From the NCBI GenBank assembly GCA_958295665.1, contig OY282560.1, forward strand, positions 27,517,992 to 27,581,991: 64,000 nucleotides of DNA. Direction: 5' to 3'. The notes below the pieces were generated by a model. The model saw only the letters and a list, made by a program, of their open reading frames with translations. It was not told where the DNA came from and did not search any database. Shown here piece after piece: positions 45,481 to 57,905 of the stretch. The first letter of the stretch is position 1; the number at the start of each line of letters is the position of its first letter. The position numbers were made by a program, and so were the translations under genes. Origin of the DNA: Tipula vernalis (taxonomy: Eukaryota; Arthropoda; Insecta; Diptera; Tipulidae).

Positions 45481-45594
45481 AAGCTCTTAAAACTAATAGT
45501 TCTTGATATTTTTTGCAAAACATAATTTTTGCTCATAAAACATTTTAACGAAAACCTGAAACTATGACAAAATCACAAATGTTCGGACGGAAAC

Positions 45595-45887
45595 GGAATT
45601 TTTGGCTAAAATTTAGAATATTTGTTCTCAAAATTAATCATCAATCATCAAAAGCTTTTAGTTTTAAGAGGTTTTCAAACCAAACCTTTTAACTTTAAAA
45701 TTTGATATTATAAAGGAAGCTGGTATTTTCGGGCGTGAACTTATCACGCCCGAAAATACCACCTTCCTTTATAATATCAAATTTTAGGGTTAAAAGGTTT
45801 GGTTTGAAAACCTCTTAAAACTAAAAGCTTTTGATGATTGATGATTAATTTTGAGAACAAATATTTTAAATTTTAGCCAAAAATTAC
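45595..45887. repeat. Near-perfect 293-bp palindrome
   Basis: Arms 45595-45738 and 45744-45887 are reverse complements over about 144 bp with very few mismatches. The centre is GGGCGTGA-ACTTA-TCACGCCC. Each arm holds one copy of the surrounding unit (CTTTTAGTTTTAAGAGG, CAAACCAAACCTTTTAAC). Compared with the diverged tandem units around it, the arms are nearly identical, so the inversion is recent or maintained by gene conversion. Confidence 0.92.
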
Positions 45888-46364
45888 GTCACCCTTCGTA
45901 AAATCACATTTCTGAGTAAAATGGCTTGGTGAAAAAAGCTTTGAAAATTGAAAGCTTATAAAATTAAAAGTTTATGATTTTTTTGCAAATAAATATTTAT
46001 GCTTATACAATTGTTTAACAAAACTTACGGATAATTCGATATTTGAGAACTTTCAAACATATTGAAGATACTTTGGAAATTCGACATTTTTGAGATTATT
46101 TCGAAATTCTTGATATTTTTCAAATTATATTCGAAATTGGTGATGCTTTATCGATATATTTAGAAATCGTTAGAGCATTGAGTTGCAATATGCTTCGTAT
46201 CATCTACTCTCAAAATCAAATACTTTTAATTAATGCGAGATTAGACGATAGGAAGAAATAAGTTTTTCACTAAAAGCTTTACTTGTTCATAGATACAAAA
46301 AGCATTTTTAGGGGCCCAAAAAAATGTTGCGGGGGCCCGAAATTTGTAGTTACAAAGGGAAATT

Positions 46365-48110
46365 TATAATTGTAATTCTGTAGCAAACGGGCTTCCATGC
46401 CTAGAATATTATATGTATATTCTGGATTCAAAGTTGACTTGGGAACTTCAAATATGAGCGTAACATTTTTTTCGTAGACGAAGTTAGGAACTCGATACAA
46501 AGGGAAAAGAACAACAAAAATTATATTTTCATTGTCAATGAGTTGTCTACTATTTTTCTACATTGTCTACGTCGAAAACTATTGTCTACGCAGTTGTCGA
46601 CATTTAGGTGTAGACAATCTCAAAATAGGCGTAGACGGACCACACCGATGGCGACTTATGTTCTGAAACTGTTGTAAGCCGAAAATTCATTCGGTTTACT
46701 TCTTTCTGTGTGACAGTAATAGCAACTGTGCAAACTTCATTGGTTTAATAGATAGTTGGTTTGATAGTTAGTTGATGACAATCGTCCATGAAGCTTATCA
46801 AGCGAATTTGGCAACAATACTGTTGGTGCTCCATTCTAGAAGATTGTAATGGATCTACACTAAATTTACACAATAATTATGAACCATGCCTATGTAAAGT
46901 ATATGACGTCAAAAATATTAACAATTTCACCAAACCCAAAAACTATAAATAAATACATGAAACAACTGCAACCCAATATCAATTCTAAATTTATAAATTA
47001 TATTTCCATTTTTACTTTTACGTTGTGTAAATAATTTAAAAAAAAATTAAAATTTTACTAAAAATAAAAACTATAATTAAAAATATTGTACAAAATTTTT
47101 TTTTTTTTTTTGTTAATTTTAGAATCAAACAAAATAAGATTTGTTAGATTATTATTGTTATTATTATTATGTACCACAAAACTATTATTTTACACAATAT
47201 TTAAAAATAGAAAATAAGAAAAATTAAAATTAGAAAATACTCGAATAATATTTAGAAAATTAATGGTTTATAATTAACCATAACCAAATACTTAATTTCG
47301 GAATTTTTATTGTTGATTTATTAATAAAATTAAGTTTAAGTGTTGTTTAAATATTTTGATTGAAAATTATTTCGAATTTTTAACAAATATTATAAAACAA
47401 CGACAACAACAACAACAACAAAAATTGAAAGTTGTACGTGGGTTTGGCACTACTTCTTGTGAATTTACCGCGATACGGTCGATGCCAAAATTTTTTTTTG
47501 TTGAAATTCTATAGTTTTATAGTTAAAAATATAAATAGTTATGATTATTTATGTATGTTCTCTATAAATAAATGTAGTTTTAATTATTTTTAGACGGTTT
47601 GGTACCAATTTATTAAACGCCGCATTTTTATAAATAACATTTTGTATGTAGAAAATGCGTGATGCGGTGAGGGCAACTGCCTTTGGCGTTTATTTTAGTG
47701 GTTGTGATTAAGATTTCACCATTAAATACAAAAATAAAAAATTAGTTAGACCCGTAAGATACTAGTTGACCGTCACAAGGTGCTTAAACTATCCGTCCAA
47801 ATAAAATAAATCCAACTCAAACAATTTGGTTTCATCAAACCCAGATTTTACTTTACACTACGGCATCCAATTTTTGGTCAACATGTAATTCCGGAATTGA
47901 AAATCAAAAATTTTACAAAAAACAACCAATTTGTTTAATTTTGTTTCTATAAATTTTATCATTATGACAGTTGTAAAGACATTTACAGTGAACAAGTAAA
48001 AATTTTAAGTGAAATAATGGGATCTTTAAAAAAAATAGAAACCCCAATGAAAAAAATCGAGGAGAAAGCACAGGTTACTATTTATAAACCAGCGCAATTT
48101 CATATTTCCG
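46365..48110. other. AT-rich non-coding stretch; probable 3' region of the - strand gene
   Basis: About 46540-46630 has repeated TTGTCTAC words and their inverse. 47400-47423 is a (CAA)n microsatellite. Several TTTATT strings on + (AATAAA on -), for instance near 47320, could serve as poly-A signals for the gene whose stop is at 48117. The open frame at 48017 on + is A-rich and not supported. Confidence 0.4.
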
Positions 48111-48116
48111 ATTACA

Positions 48117-49650
48117 TCATGTTAATTGCGATAGGCATGAAACGCTCCAAGGTCGTTCCGAATTTCGGCGATTTGATCTCATTGCAACTTTACCAACAAC
48201 ACCAACACCACCACCACCAATGGGGCGAACACCATCGATTTCTGTGTGGTTGGTCTCAAGCAAAGGTTCTGCCGATCCACCAATTACTTCACTCGACGTG
48301 GCTTGTGAATTTGATCCATTGCCCTGGAGACAAGTGACTATTGAATCGGCCATACCTTCTGAAGTATCCGAGTCGCGCGCCGCTGAATTAGATTCAGTTG
48401 TATATTCACCAGACGCATCACAATCGGTTGTTGGAGCGGATGGAATAATTTCATTATCCAATGGTTGATGCTCCAACCATTCCTGTACTCGTTTGATTTT
48501 AGGATTTGACATTACTTTATCACATTTATTATTATTGGTGTTTTTATTAACACTAAGGATATTACTATTGTTACTAATATTACTTGTTGATACAATAAAC
48601 AGTTCTGAAAACTTTTTATTCAATTTTTTGGGTGATTTTGTTGATTTTAATTTCACTTCTTCCCAAACTAGGGTTTCGGCACCCAAAACTAATTGTTTGA
48701 TAGATTCCTTTGAATATTGAGTTTGGTATGATTTTGATGACGAAGATGTCGTTTCCACCGCCATTTTATTTTGTTTATTCAATTTTTTGATCAGCGATTT
48801 ATTCATGTCAAGTTGATTGGGCAAATCAATCGATTCAATGATTTTATCTTCAATAATTGTAATCGTTTTATCCTCCATTGCTAAGTCATTATCGTTATTA
48901 TTATCGATATGGTTAAAAAAATCAATTGATTTTGGTTTTAGTTTTGTCTCATTTGTATAGAACCATTCATCATCGTCCGATGATTGATTTTCCGAGATTA
49001 ATAAACCTCCTTCACTATCTTGTGATGATTTATAATTATTATTATCGCCACCACTACTTTCAACTCTGTCACCGTCTACCTCATCAATATCTTCAGCTTC
49101 ATCGACCTCTATTTCTTCTTCTTCTTCTTCGTCACCTTCACGATTTTCAGAATCGGTATCTAAATGTTTAAAATAAAATATGGCACAATTTTTCGACTTT
49201 CGATTTGAACGGTTAAACTTTGATATATCAATCTGTTTGGGGCGCTTAATCACTGTATCGATAACTTTAGGACTATATCCTAGTGACGCTGTTGGACTCA
49301 AAGTTGTGTTCAATGATTTATTATTATCTTCACTATTTAATTCATTAAAGCTTATATCCATATTTTGATGACATAAAGGGCGTGAGATAAATTTCAATGG
49401 GGGGCTTGTTGATAATAAACCTGACCCATTTGTATTATTTATAATTGGTACAATATCGCATTCACTACCTTCTGAATCGGCATCAGAACCGTCTTCGTGC
49501 TGTGAATTTTGAATTATACGATGTTCACCTAAATATTTTGGAGTCCAATCTTCGTCATCTTCATCATCATTTGGGGTGTGATTTTAAATCATCATCTGGA
49601 CATTCCTCGCTACAATTTAAACAGCTAATGTCATTTATCCCAACCAATAC
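48117..49650 (-). CDS. Long exon of an acidic, low-complexity host protein (function unknown)
   Basis: On -, a frame is open from about 49590 to the TGA at 48117-48119, roughly 490 residues. It contains an N-terminal acidic block (DDEDDEDW), then WTPKYLGEHRII and KFISRPLCHQNMDISFNELN. Midway comes a long Glu/Asp run (EGDEEEEEEIEVDEAED), then Ser- and Asn-rich segments. The C-terminus is RRNSERPWSVSCLSQLT. Upstream, 49650-49590 reads GINDISCLNCSEECPDDD in another frame after a possible acceptor (AATCATCAG, about 49648), so a one-base frame break lies near 49588. Intact length, a clean end and mixed composition argue for a real gene. The protein is probably intrinsically disordered and intracellular. 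No family is recognised. Confidence 0.7.
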
Positions 49651-49679
49651 CATCTGATGATTAATCAGATTCCAAATTC

Positions 49680-50390
49680 AAAAGTCTGTTCTTTGAAATT
49701 TTTTATAGTTAAGCTCGCGTTATTTTCACCTCAGTATCTAACTTTAAAATTGTCATCTCTAGGGATGGGTTCGTCAGTCCGCTAATATTAATCTTAAGTT
49801 GTCCAGGATATACCCCTGGCTACTGATCACGTCTTTTCTGCCTGTGGACGGGTATGGAATTTAGGCGTGGTCAATAAGGTAGTTAGTACGGATATCGCAA
49901 AATACAGTGAACAGAGCACAACAACCGGTGAGTTGTTGTCCTGTGTGAGATTGACTCGGCCTTGTCTGTTCAAAGAGCATGGAAATATAGGCGAGTCTAC
50001 CTTAATTAAGCACAAATTTTATACACACAATCGAGCTCTTCCAAGAGGGAATGGATGCCGGTTGTGTATATGTAGTAAAGTTTGTAATTATTGGGGTCCA
50101 CAGGTAAACACCCAATAGAGTTGAAATGTCCACATTCACCATATCAATAGGAGTCACTCGTGTAAAGTTGGAATGCCATTGCATAGTTGGGAATGTGGTC
50201 AACAATTCTATCAATTAGAATTTACAATCCCTTTTTCCTTTCCTTTTTGACCTGTCGTAGAGACGACTATTCTGGTGTCACAGTTTCCAGCATGAATGGA
50301 TCACAAATACAATTAAAAAAGTTAGGTTAATTAAAAGTTTTAGTTTAGATTAGCTTTTGTATTAAGTCAGTAAAAATAAAATGGTTTTCG
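49680..50390. other. Unassigned DNA 5' of the gag fragment
   Basis: It could contain the LTR and leader of the + strand Gypsy-type element, but I find no duplicate copy, PBS or TATA box that proves it. Confidence 0.35.
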
Positions 50391-50399
50391 ACGTACATT

Positions 50400-51810
50400 T
50401 ATTGGATAACGACGCTGGAAGATGCGTTAGTCAGGAAGCTGGAGGAAGAGCAGGACGAGTGCTACCTTAGGCCAAAGAAGCCACACGAAGCCGCTGCGAA
50501 AAATCCTCAGCGGGAATATGCCAAGTGCCAAACCAAGCTAAAGGATATTGGGCAGTTGATGTTAGGTGGGTTGGAAACTCAACCGCCGACTTTAACCTGG
50601 ATACCCAAGGCACAGGCTAAGCTGGCACACATCGAAGGCCGGATTTTTCGCAGTAAGAGATCCCCGACATTTTCTATGCGGGTATAGCAAAATTAGAGGA
50701 AGAAGTAGCTACCTATGGTGAACTGTTAGGCAAATTGAAAAGGGGTAAGCTAAACGTAGATGAAGTCATAGTGCGAGTGGAAGCTATGTTAACCGCAAGC
50801 TCAGAAAATGAAGGGAGTGACCAAGACCCCAAATTATATGGTCCCAGCCGAAGTGAACTGGTGGGGGCTCCGGAAAGGAAACAGAGTGGGGTAGCACCAT
50901 TGTCATACGAAGGTGGTGACTTTCCACACGCTTTGGAAGGGCTAACGCTGAGCCCAACAGGTGCACATAAGACATTGGCTAACTCGGGTAGCCGATGTAA
51001 TAAAACCGAGCAAGGAAGTACGACAAGTAGATCTTTAGGGTTATTGGACGATACACAGGTACGAAGGGAAGTGAAAACTTGGAAAGTCCGGTTTAGGGGT
51101 TTCCGTAGCGACCTCACTATCGAAAGGTTCCTTAAGTCAGAAATGAGCTTACGATTCGCAGCAAGTCATACTGATGATGACATACGTCGTATGCTTAACA
51201 ATCGCAGACAGAGGTACCCCAGGGAATCGATCCAAGAGTTCTATCAAGCCATCCAGAAGATAGCCTTGCAATCCAGTCACACTCTATCCGAAGATACTCT
51301 GTATACCATCATTAGACGCAATATGCGACCAGGCCTCCAAATGAAACTACATGACGAGTGGAATTTCCATAGCTTATCTGATTTCATCCGCAGATGCAGT
51401 TCCTTGGAAGATTTATGGCGCCGGTTCGGGCGAAATCCGGAGGCAGGTCTTAGTGCTCCGAGTGGATCTACATACCATCCGAGCGAATACAAATCCTGGG
51501 AGCGGCCACAGGTTCGTTTCGAACAGAGACCCCCCAGAGTGCATGAGCTAGACTACTCCTACACGGAACCACAGTTTTCTAGGCCAGACGAATCTCATTT
51601 CGAGGAAGGAACAAAACACTCGGAAGAAGAGTCCAAATCAGATAGCTATTATCAACAGGTGCGTTTTGATGCTCGACCAGACCGGAACCAGACATAGAGG
51701 GGTCCAAGTCATTTGACAGCTATCCAGATGAAGCCACAGACTTTGATGAACAGGTTTGTGAGCTGAATAAGTGGCGCCCAAACATGAGGCCAAAATTTGC
51801 CTCCAATTTT
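50400..51810 (+). pseudogene. Gypsy-type gag fragment (element 4)
   Basis: The main frame 50735-51697 (320 residues) has an unstructured start, then VRFRGFRSDLTIERFLKSEM, a YPRESIQEFYQAIQKIALQ helix, YTIIRRNMRPGLQMKL and DFIRRCSSLEDLWRRFG. The capsid blocks correspond to those of element 3 (EPYQDFYDDM, IRRNMRAGLQDKL). Coding-like sequence upstream (about 50400-50730) belongs to the same gag but has a stop at about 50684. Downstream, one more frame gives FDEQVCELNKWRPNMRP to about 51800, after which similarity ends before any zinc knuckle. No protease or pol follows. G+C is higher than in its surroundings. This is the only gag on the + strand. Confidence 0.75.
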
Positions 51811-51814
51811 TATT

Positions 51815-54690
51815 AACAATTTATCTTTTCTCATAGAAGTATCGTTTTCGTCCGGTATCTTCTTCAGTCTTTGTTGCATACCCAAGTGAGGGTGATATGT
51901 TGTAATCGATTTACACAATTCACAGCTTGGTTAATGAGACATCGAACTGTTCCATATTTTTTTCAAATAAATTATTAGTTTCGGTACCACATTATGAGTG
52001 GTTACCAAAGATATTTTACTAAATAAATCCCAATGAGTTTATGCCTCAAATAAATTCAGTAAATTTACCCAACATTTTTGTTACAGTTGTCCATCCGATG
52101 ATGGTTCAGATTCGATTGTTATGGCTATCGCGGATCGAACTCGAACAAATTGGGATAATATATGGTGAATCAAGAAACCTGTATCGAATCTGGCGATACA
52201 TTTTCGGCCACAAACCACAGCCCAAATCAAAAATTAATAATCGTCAAACAATTTTTTGACGATCCTTCATTTTTGATTTTTAGGTGATTTCATTTGGTGG
52301 ATGATTTGCACCGCCATATATCTAGCAGTAAGAAAAACATAAACATAGATTTTAGTGTTGCCTTTTAATAACAATTTAACATGTACTCGTCGTCAAACTT
52401 GGTTGGTATGGCTCAACACAATTAGGACCATAAACATTTACAGTTTAATGCAGAAAATATGCCTCGCACTCAAATCAAAGTTCACTACCCTTTTATGTGT
52501 GCATACATAAAATAATTTGATTTGAGATTATGCAAATTTTATTTACTTTATCCTACATATTTATTGCGTTTTAAAAGCATGAGCGTGATAAAACCAGCAC
52601 TATTTTACTTTAATATAAGAACGAACTAGTTGCGAGCAAATAACAGCATTAAATTATCTAACATTATTTTTTTCTAATTTAAATTAAAACAAAACAAAGA
52701 AAACGCTCGCCTTAATTTTTATAATCAAACTTTTTGTGAAAAACACGGAAAAACCAATGTTGCGTGTTATGTATTAAATTAAAAAACATAATTTATTATA
52801 TTTTCTCGCTTGTTTATGTTTATATGTGATTTGAATTTTAATTGAAATGAAAAAAAAGCAAAAAAAAAAAATCAAAAAGAATTATATTTCACTTTTTTAA
52901 TTAATTTTTTGTTTTGTTTTTAATGAAAATTCAATTTCAATATACGACAGAACTCTATACCAATTACCAACAACAATTGACCGCCCACACAAAAATATTA
53001 ATTATAAGAGACTGATCGTGATTTTGTAGAATGGTGGTCGCCTTTTTTTTTTTTTGTATACATTTGGTGTCGGTGGACTGGGGTACAGTATATGGACAGT
53101 GGACAAACCAACAAACAATTTTTTCGTCGTATTTCAATTGATTTGTGTTTTTTTTTGGTTTTTGTCATTAACGTGATTATTATTTTGTGATTTATGGGTT
53201 TTAATTTGAACTGTCAGGCGGTGGTTTTGGTTTAAAAAACACACAGTGCGCGGTTTTGGTGGCAAATGTAGGTGAATAGGCAAGCTGTGTGTGTAAACAA
53301 AACTTGATCCTTGTCGCTGGATTATTCCACTGTGATTTGAGTACACTGAAGTTCCAGGAGCGGAAAAGTGTCAAACTTGCCTCCTTTCCACAATTTGAAA
53401 AGCGTTTAGTGGTTTATAGTAGCATACATTTAGGCGAATCATATAAATAAATTTCTTATTGGTTTATGAAAAACCGAAATACTAAAATTTTCTTTGTCTT
53501 GTGACCCAATTAATTAATGTTCAAAAATTTGTAAGCCTAATAAAATTTTAATTAAAAAAAAAAAAAAACAAAAGAAAAAGATTTTATCGATTTGTTATTG
53601 AGACAAAATCACTTTTGTGCGCAGCCCATAAAATTTAGAAAATTTTAATTATTTAATATTTTCTTTTTTGTTTAAGGTTGTATGAAAAAATTTATTACTT
53701 GCACTAGAAAAAGAAAATTGAAAAAATCGTTAAATTTGTAGAAATAAATTTTATGATGATTTTGAATGGGTAACCTCCCCGACTTCAAAATGTTTCCTCT
53801 TAACTGTATTAGGATAATTGGCCATGATACTTTAATCGAATTTTTTTTAATTAACGTAACCGAATTCTTGCTGATTAAGTGACAAAATTTATTATCAATT
53901 TGAAAATATTTCGATTTTTTTTATTTTTATTGAATTACAATTATCAAGAGACGAATATAAAAATTTGTGTATCGAGGTGTAAAGTAAATTATGGGGATTG
54001 GTTACGTATATTTTATGCAAATGATAAATTTAATTCACGGCTTGAATATGATTTACGGGTTTGTATGTACGTGAGTATGTGATTTCGGTTATGTGCTGTA
54101 ATTGCGAATTGAATGGTTTGATACTGTGTATATTGAAAAATACACAGAAGCTTAATGCTAACTGTTACAAATTTTACAGTGTGTTGTCACTTTAGTGAAA
54201 TTTGGTAAAAAATTACTAAAGGATTGTTATTTTCCGCTTACCGTTGGTCAGTGCTAGACTGAGAGCATATTTATGCATAATTTAAGCAAGTATTTAATAA
54301 AACTGTTGACAACGTTGAACATACTCCGGCCCCACATTGAGTTTTATGGCGTACATCACTCGCCGAGCTGCATCTATGTTAGATAGTTGCTGGAACCTCT
54401 AGATTGTAGTCATTTTGCTTTAGGCTCCTAACTGCGTAAGAGCGCATGTCATGCTTTGATATATTTAAACTAACACCTTGCAATTCATCGTTTTTCTTGT
54501 GGAGAACTCTAAAATCTCCTTCCAATCGATACTTCCTGTAAACTAGTTGCACTGTAAGAGATTATCCAACTCGTCGATAGATTATAAAATCTGCTTTTGA
54601 TGATTTTGTGACTTTTAGTGTGACTAATCCAACCTTCAATGTGACTATGTAACTGAGAAAATTGAATTTTGATTTTTTCCGGTTATTGGA
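51815..54690. other. AT-rich non-coding stretch
   Basis: Poly-A/T runs (for example about 52860, 53045, 53555) and no supported exon. Small open frames are of simple composition. Confidence 0.5.
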
Positions 54691-54700
54691 ATAATTAAAA

Positions 54701-55070
54701 ATGTCACGTCTTGCTCGCAAACTACAACGGCTGGGTGTCGAAGATGCACAATCAACCCTACTCCTTTATAGTTGCGAGATATAAAACGCCTTAGTACATT
54801 TTGAATTCGTTTATTGCAACTTCCCTGGATCAAACAACAGATTGCTACACAACATTCATCTCCGGATTCTACTTCTGTGGCTAACGAAATCAAACTATTC
54901 TTTGACGCTGTTGTATTTCTCGATTTACTCCTTTTTGAGAAAATCAATGCCGACAATACTCGTATCCTTCTGCGTTTTTGGTGATTTGGAAAGCTTTCGC
55001 CGACTAAAACTGCCATCTCATGAACAATTTTTCATCTTCAACACCGTGCGTCTAACTGTGATGATACAAT
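54701..55070 (+). repeat. Direct repeat A flanking the Jockey-type LINE
   Basis: Starts ATGTCACGTCTTGCTCGC and contains GAGATATAAAACGCCTTAGT (TATA-like), CATTCATCTCCGGATTCTAC and CATCTTCAACACCGTGCGTC. It matches 59704-60023 with substitutions and indels (a segment of about 85 bp is absent in B, and about 40 bp in B is absent here). It ends exactly where the LINE poly-T begins. Confidence 0.85.
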
Positions 55071-55234
55071 TTTTTTTTTTTTTTTTTTTTTTTTTCCTTT
55101 TATTTAATATTACAACTGATTTACAAATCATTTAGTAATTTATCTTTCTTAAATGAAGATTCACATTTGACGGGCAGTAGCCCAATGGTTACTCCCGTTT
55201 GAATTTACATAGTAATTATTTTTCTCTATCCGAA

Positions 55235-57904
55235 TTAAATACAACTGCCCAATTCCAAAGGTTTCTGCCTTTGAAGTCTTCTTACTGCATTGGTGGTATC
55301 CAACAAACTTCGTATGTCTGCATTTTGGTGCCGAGATATCCGCTGAATGTGTTTCTTCGCATGATTTTGTATTTCTTCACTTACATATTCCATATTTAAG
55401 TCGCTATGGAAATTATCATTTCTAATGTACCATGGTGCGTTTACAATGCCACGCAGCACTTTGTTTTGAAAACATTGAATCATTTGTCTTCTTGGTACAA
55501 CCCCAAAGTTAAATACCGTAGGTCCATATTGGTTTAAGTATTTGCTGATATAATAGCAATTTGTTATGTATTGTAAGCTCAGAGTTTCTACCTATTAGCC
55601 AATACATTTTCCTATATTTAATGTTCAATTCTTCTTTTTTCTTTTTAACATGCTCTTTCCATCTAAGCTTGCAATCGAGAGTCATGCCGAGGTATTTGGC
55701 TGTATTTGCATTTGGAACCGGCCTTGAATTAAGTTTCACTGGAATCCAGTTAACTTTCTGGTTTGTGAAGTTTACGTGAACCGATTTTGCTTCGTTTAGG
55801 CTAATGCGCCATTTCTTTGTCCAGCTACTCACTGTGTCGGTTGCTTTTTGAAGTTTGGTCGTTGCTTCTGATATACACTTTCCAGTCGCCAGAATAGCTG
55901 TATCGTCTGCAAATGTTGCTATGGTGACACCTTCTGTATTTGGCATATCTCTGGTGTACATGATGTACAATATAGGACCCAGTACGCTACCCTGTGGTAT
56001 GCCTGCTGATATTCTCTTTAGTTCAGAGTACTCTCGGTTATATTTTACACGGAAATGTCGGTCTGCGATATAAGATTTAAGAATTTGATAGAATTGCTTT
56101 GGTAGATCTCGATGCAATTTAAATTCAAGTCCTTTGTGCCAAACTTTGTCGAAAGCTTGTGCTACATCTAAGAAGATGCTGGAGCATATCTTCTTATTCT
56201 CAAGTGAGTCTTCGATTATATCCGTTATTCTGTGAACTTGTTCTATCGTAGAGTGATTTTCTCTAAATCCAAATTGGTGTGGTGGAATCAAACTTCTCTC
56301 TTCTATTATTGGCTTGAGTCTCTTGAGCAGTAATTTTTCAAATAATTTTGAAATTACAGGAAGTAGTGAAATCGGTTTATACGACTTTTTATCTTTCGCT
56401 GGTTTACCTGGTTTGGGGATCATAATTACTTCAGCAACCTTCCATTGCCGTGGGACATATTTTAGTCTGAAGACAGCATTGATAATTTGAACCAATTTTC
56501 GTAGTCCCTTCTCGGGAATGCCTTTTACGACTTGTCCAGTAATTAAATCATATCCTGGAGCTTTTTTTGCATTCAAATTACACTTGATCCCATTTTTTAA
56601 TTCCTGTAATGTTACACATCGAATATTATATTCATCAATTTTGCTAACTGTTATTATGTTTTCATCTGCTGTTTGCCTAGGTAACGGTTGAAAGGTGTCT
56701 TCCAAGTGAGCTGCAAATAAAATAGCTTTTTGCTTGTCGCTTTTGGCCCAGGTTCCTTCCCCATTTTTAATAGGCGGCACATGCGTTTTGGTTCTTTTTA
56801 ATCCCTTTGTTGCTTTCCAAAGAGAGTAATCAGTATCTTTATGTTCGGTGAGACCATTTAAGTACTTGTTGATAGTTTCATTCTTAATTTCTTTTATAAG
56901 TTGTTTTAGTTTATTGCATAGAAAATTGAGGATTTTTTTGTTTTCCGGGGCGCGTGTCCTTTGCCAGGTTTTTCTTGCCTTCCGTTTCTCTCTAACTAAC
57001 TCCCTGACCTCAATAGGATAATTTTGATTCCTACGGGATTCGGTGTGACTAGCAGGAGAACTTTCCCATGCTGCTTGTTGAATAGTACTGTTAAATACCT
57101 CTAGTTCGTCTTCCAACTGTACCGGTGTTTTAATCGGCACTCGTAGATTTATTTGCATTTCAATTAGTTCTTGGAATAGGTCCCAGTTAGTTCTATTATT
57201 TGTTAATTTAGGCAGGTTATCCTTATTAATTATCATTGGGCTGAGTGTCATGATAACAGGTGTATGATCGGAATATATCCCTTCGCTGTTTTCGATGCAC
57301 ATGTAATCCTCGAAGATCCCTTTCGTTACATAAAAATCAATGAGATCTGGTATTTTATTTATATCAGCAGGCCAGTATGTTGGTTTACCTCCAGAGTGGA
57401 ACTCGCAGTTATTTATTCGTCCGGCTTCGAATAGCTCTTTTCCTTTATGGGTTGTAAGTCTTGATCCCCAATAGGTGTTTTTTGCATTAAAGTCACCACC
57501 AATAATAAAATTGGATCCTAGTGATCTAAAGAGTCTATTATAATCTTCTTTGTTTAGATTATAGCGTGGAGGGCAGTAGATAGAGGAAATACTGTATTCA
57601 TTATTATTGTTAGTTTCAACTTTTATGGTTTTAACTTGCATACTTTCCTCTTCTATACTAGGTTCTTCATAGTGTTTGAGATTCTTTTCACTATTACTGT
57701 TGATCCTTCGCTGGGTTTTCCTCCTGGGTGAACAGCATGGTAACATTCATAATCACGTATTTTAATAAATGATGTTTTTGTCAAATGGCTCTCCGATATA
57801 AGGCAGATATCTATTTTTTCTAAATTTAGAAAAATGTCTAGCTCTGGAACATGTTGCGCTAGTCCGTTCGCGTTCCAGGTGACAATTCTTAATGATCTGC
57901 TCAT
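55235..57904 (-). pseudogene. ORF2 of the Jockey-type LINE: endonuclease and reverse transcriptase
   Basis: 57904-57653 starts MSRSLRIVTWNANGL and includes ISESHLT of the APE-type endonuclease, which nicks target DNA. A frameshift at about 57700 leads into the 745-residue frame 57746-55509. There IIGGDFNAKNTYWGS (about residue 75) and YSDHTPVIMTL complete the endonuclease. RT follows: KPISLLPVISKLFEKLL, IFLDVAQAFDKVWHKG (about residue 530), GIPQGSVLGPILY and TFADDTAILATG with the catalytic Asp pair (about residue 615). The frame stops after ILKPIWTYGI, where a stop codon and frameshift separate it from the C-terminal 55483-55235 (FQNKVLRGIVNAPWYIRN). All catalytic blocks look intact; two breaks inactivate the ORF. 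Confidence 0.9.
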
Positions 57905-57905
57905 T

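Larger units (their letters stand above)
43743..46359. mobile_element. Non-autonomous hAT-like element, about 2.6 kb
   Basis: The left end reads TAGTGGCGTAACTAAGTACC followed by CGGGAGGCCC and GTTGTTGGGGCCT. The reverse complement of the right end reads CCTTTGTAACTA followed by CGGGCCCCCGCAAC and TTTGGGCCCCT. These GC-rich, GGCC-containing ends beginning near GTGGCGTAACTA resemble known hAT termini and stand out from the AT-rich interior. The flanking octamers (CATTGATA and AATTTATA) agree at six of eight positions, a possible eroded 8-bp duplication. The interior has no transposase, only AT-rich units with AAAGCTCTTAAAACTAAAAG-like words and a large palindrome at 45595-45887. Confidence 0.55.

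Noticed and set aside
48017..48337. 106-residue + strand frame starting MGSLKKIETPMKK
   Set aside because: Lys/Ile-rich start from A-rich DNA; most of the rest is antisense to the acidic-protein exon. No domain or splice support.
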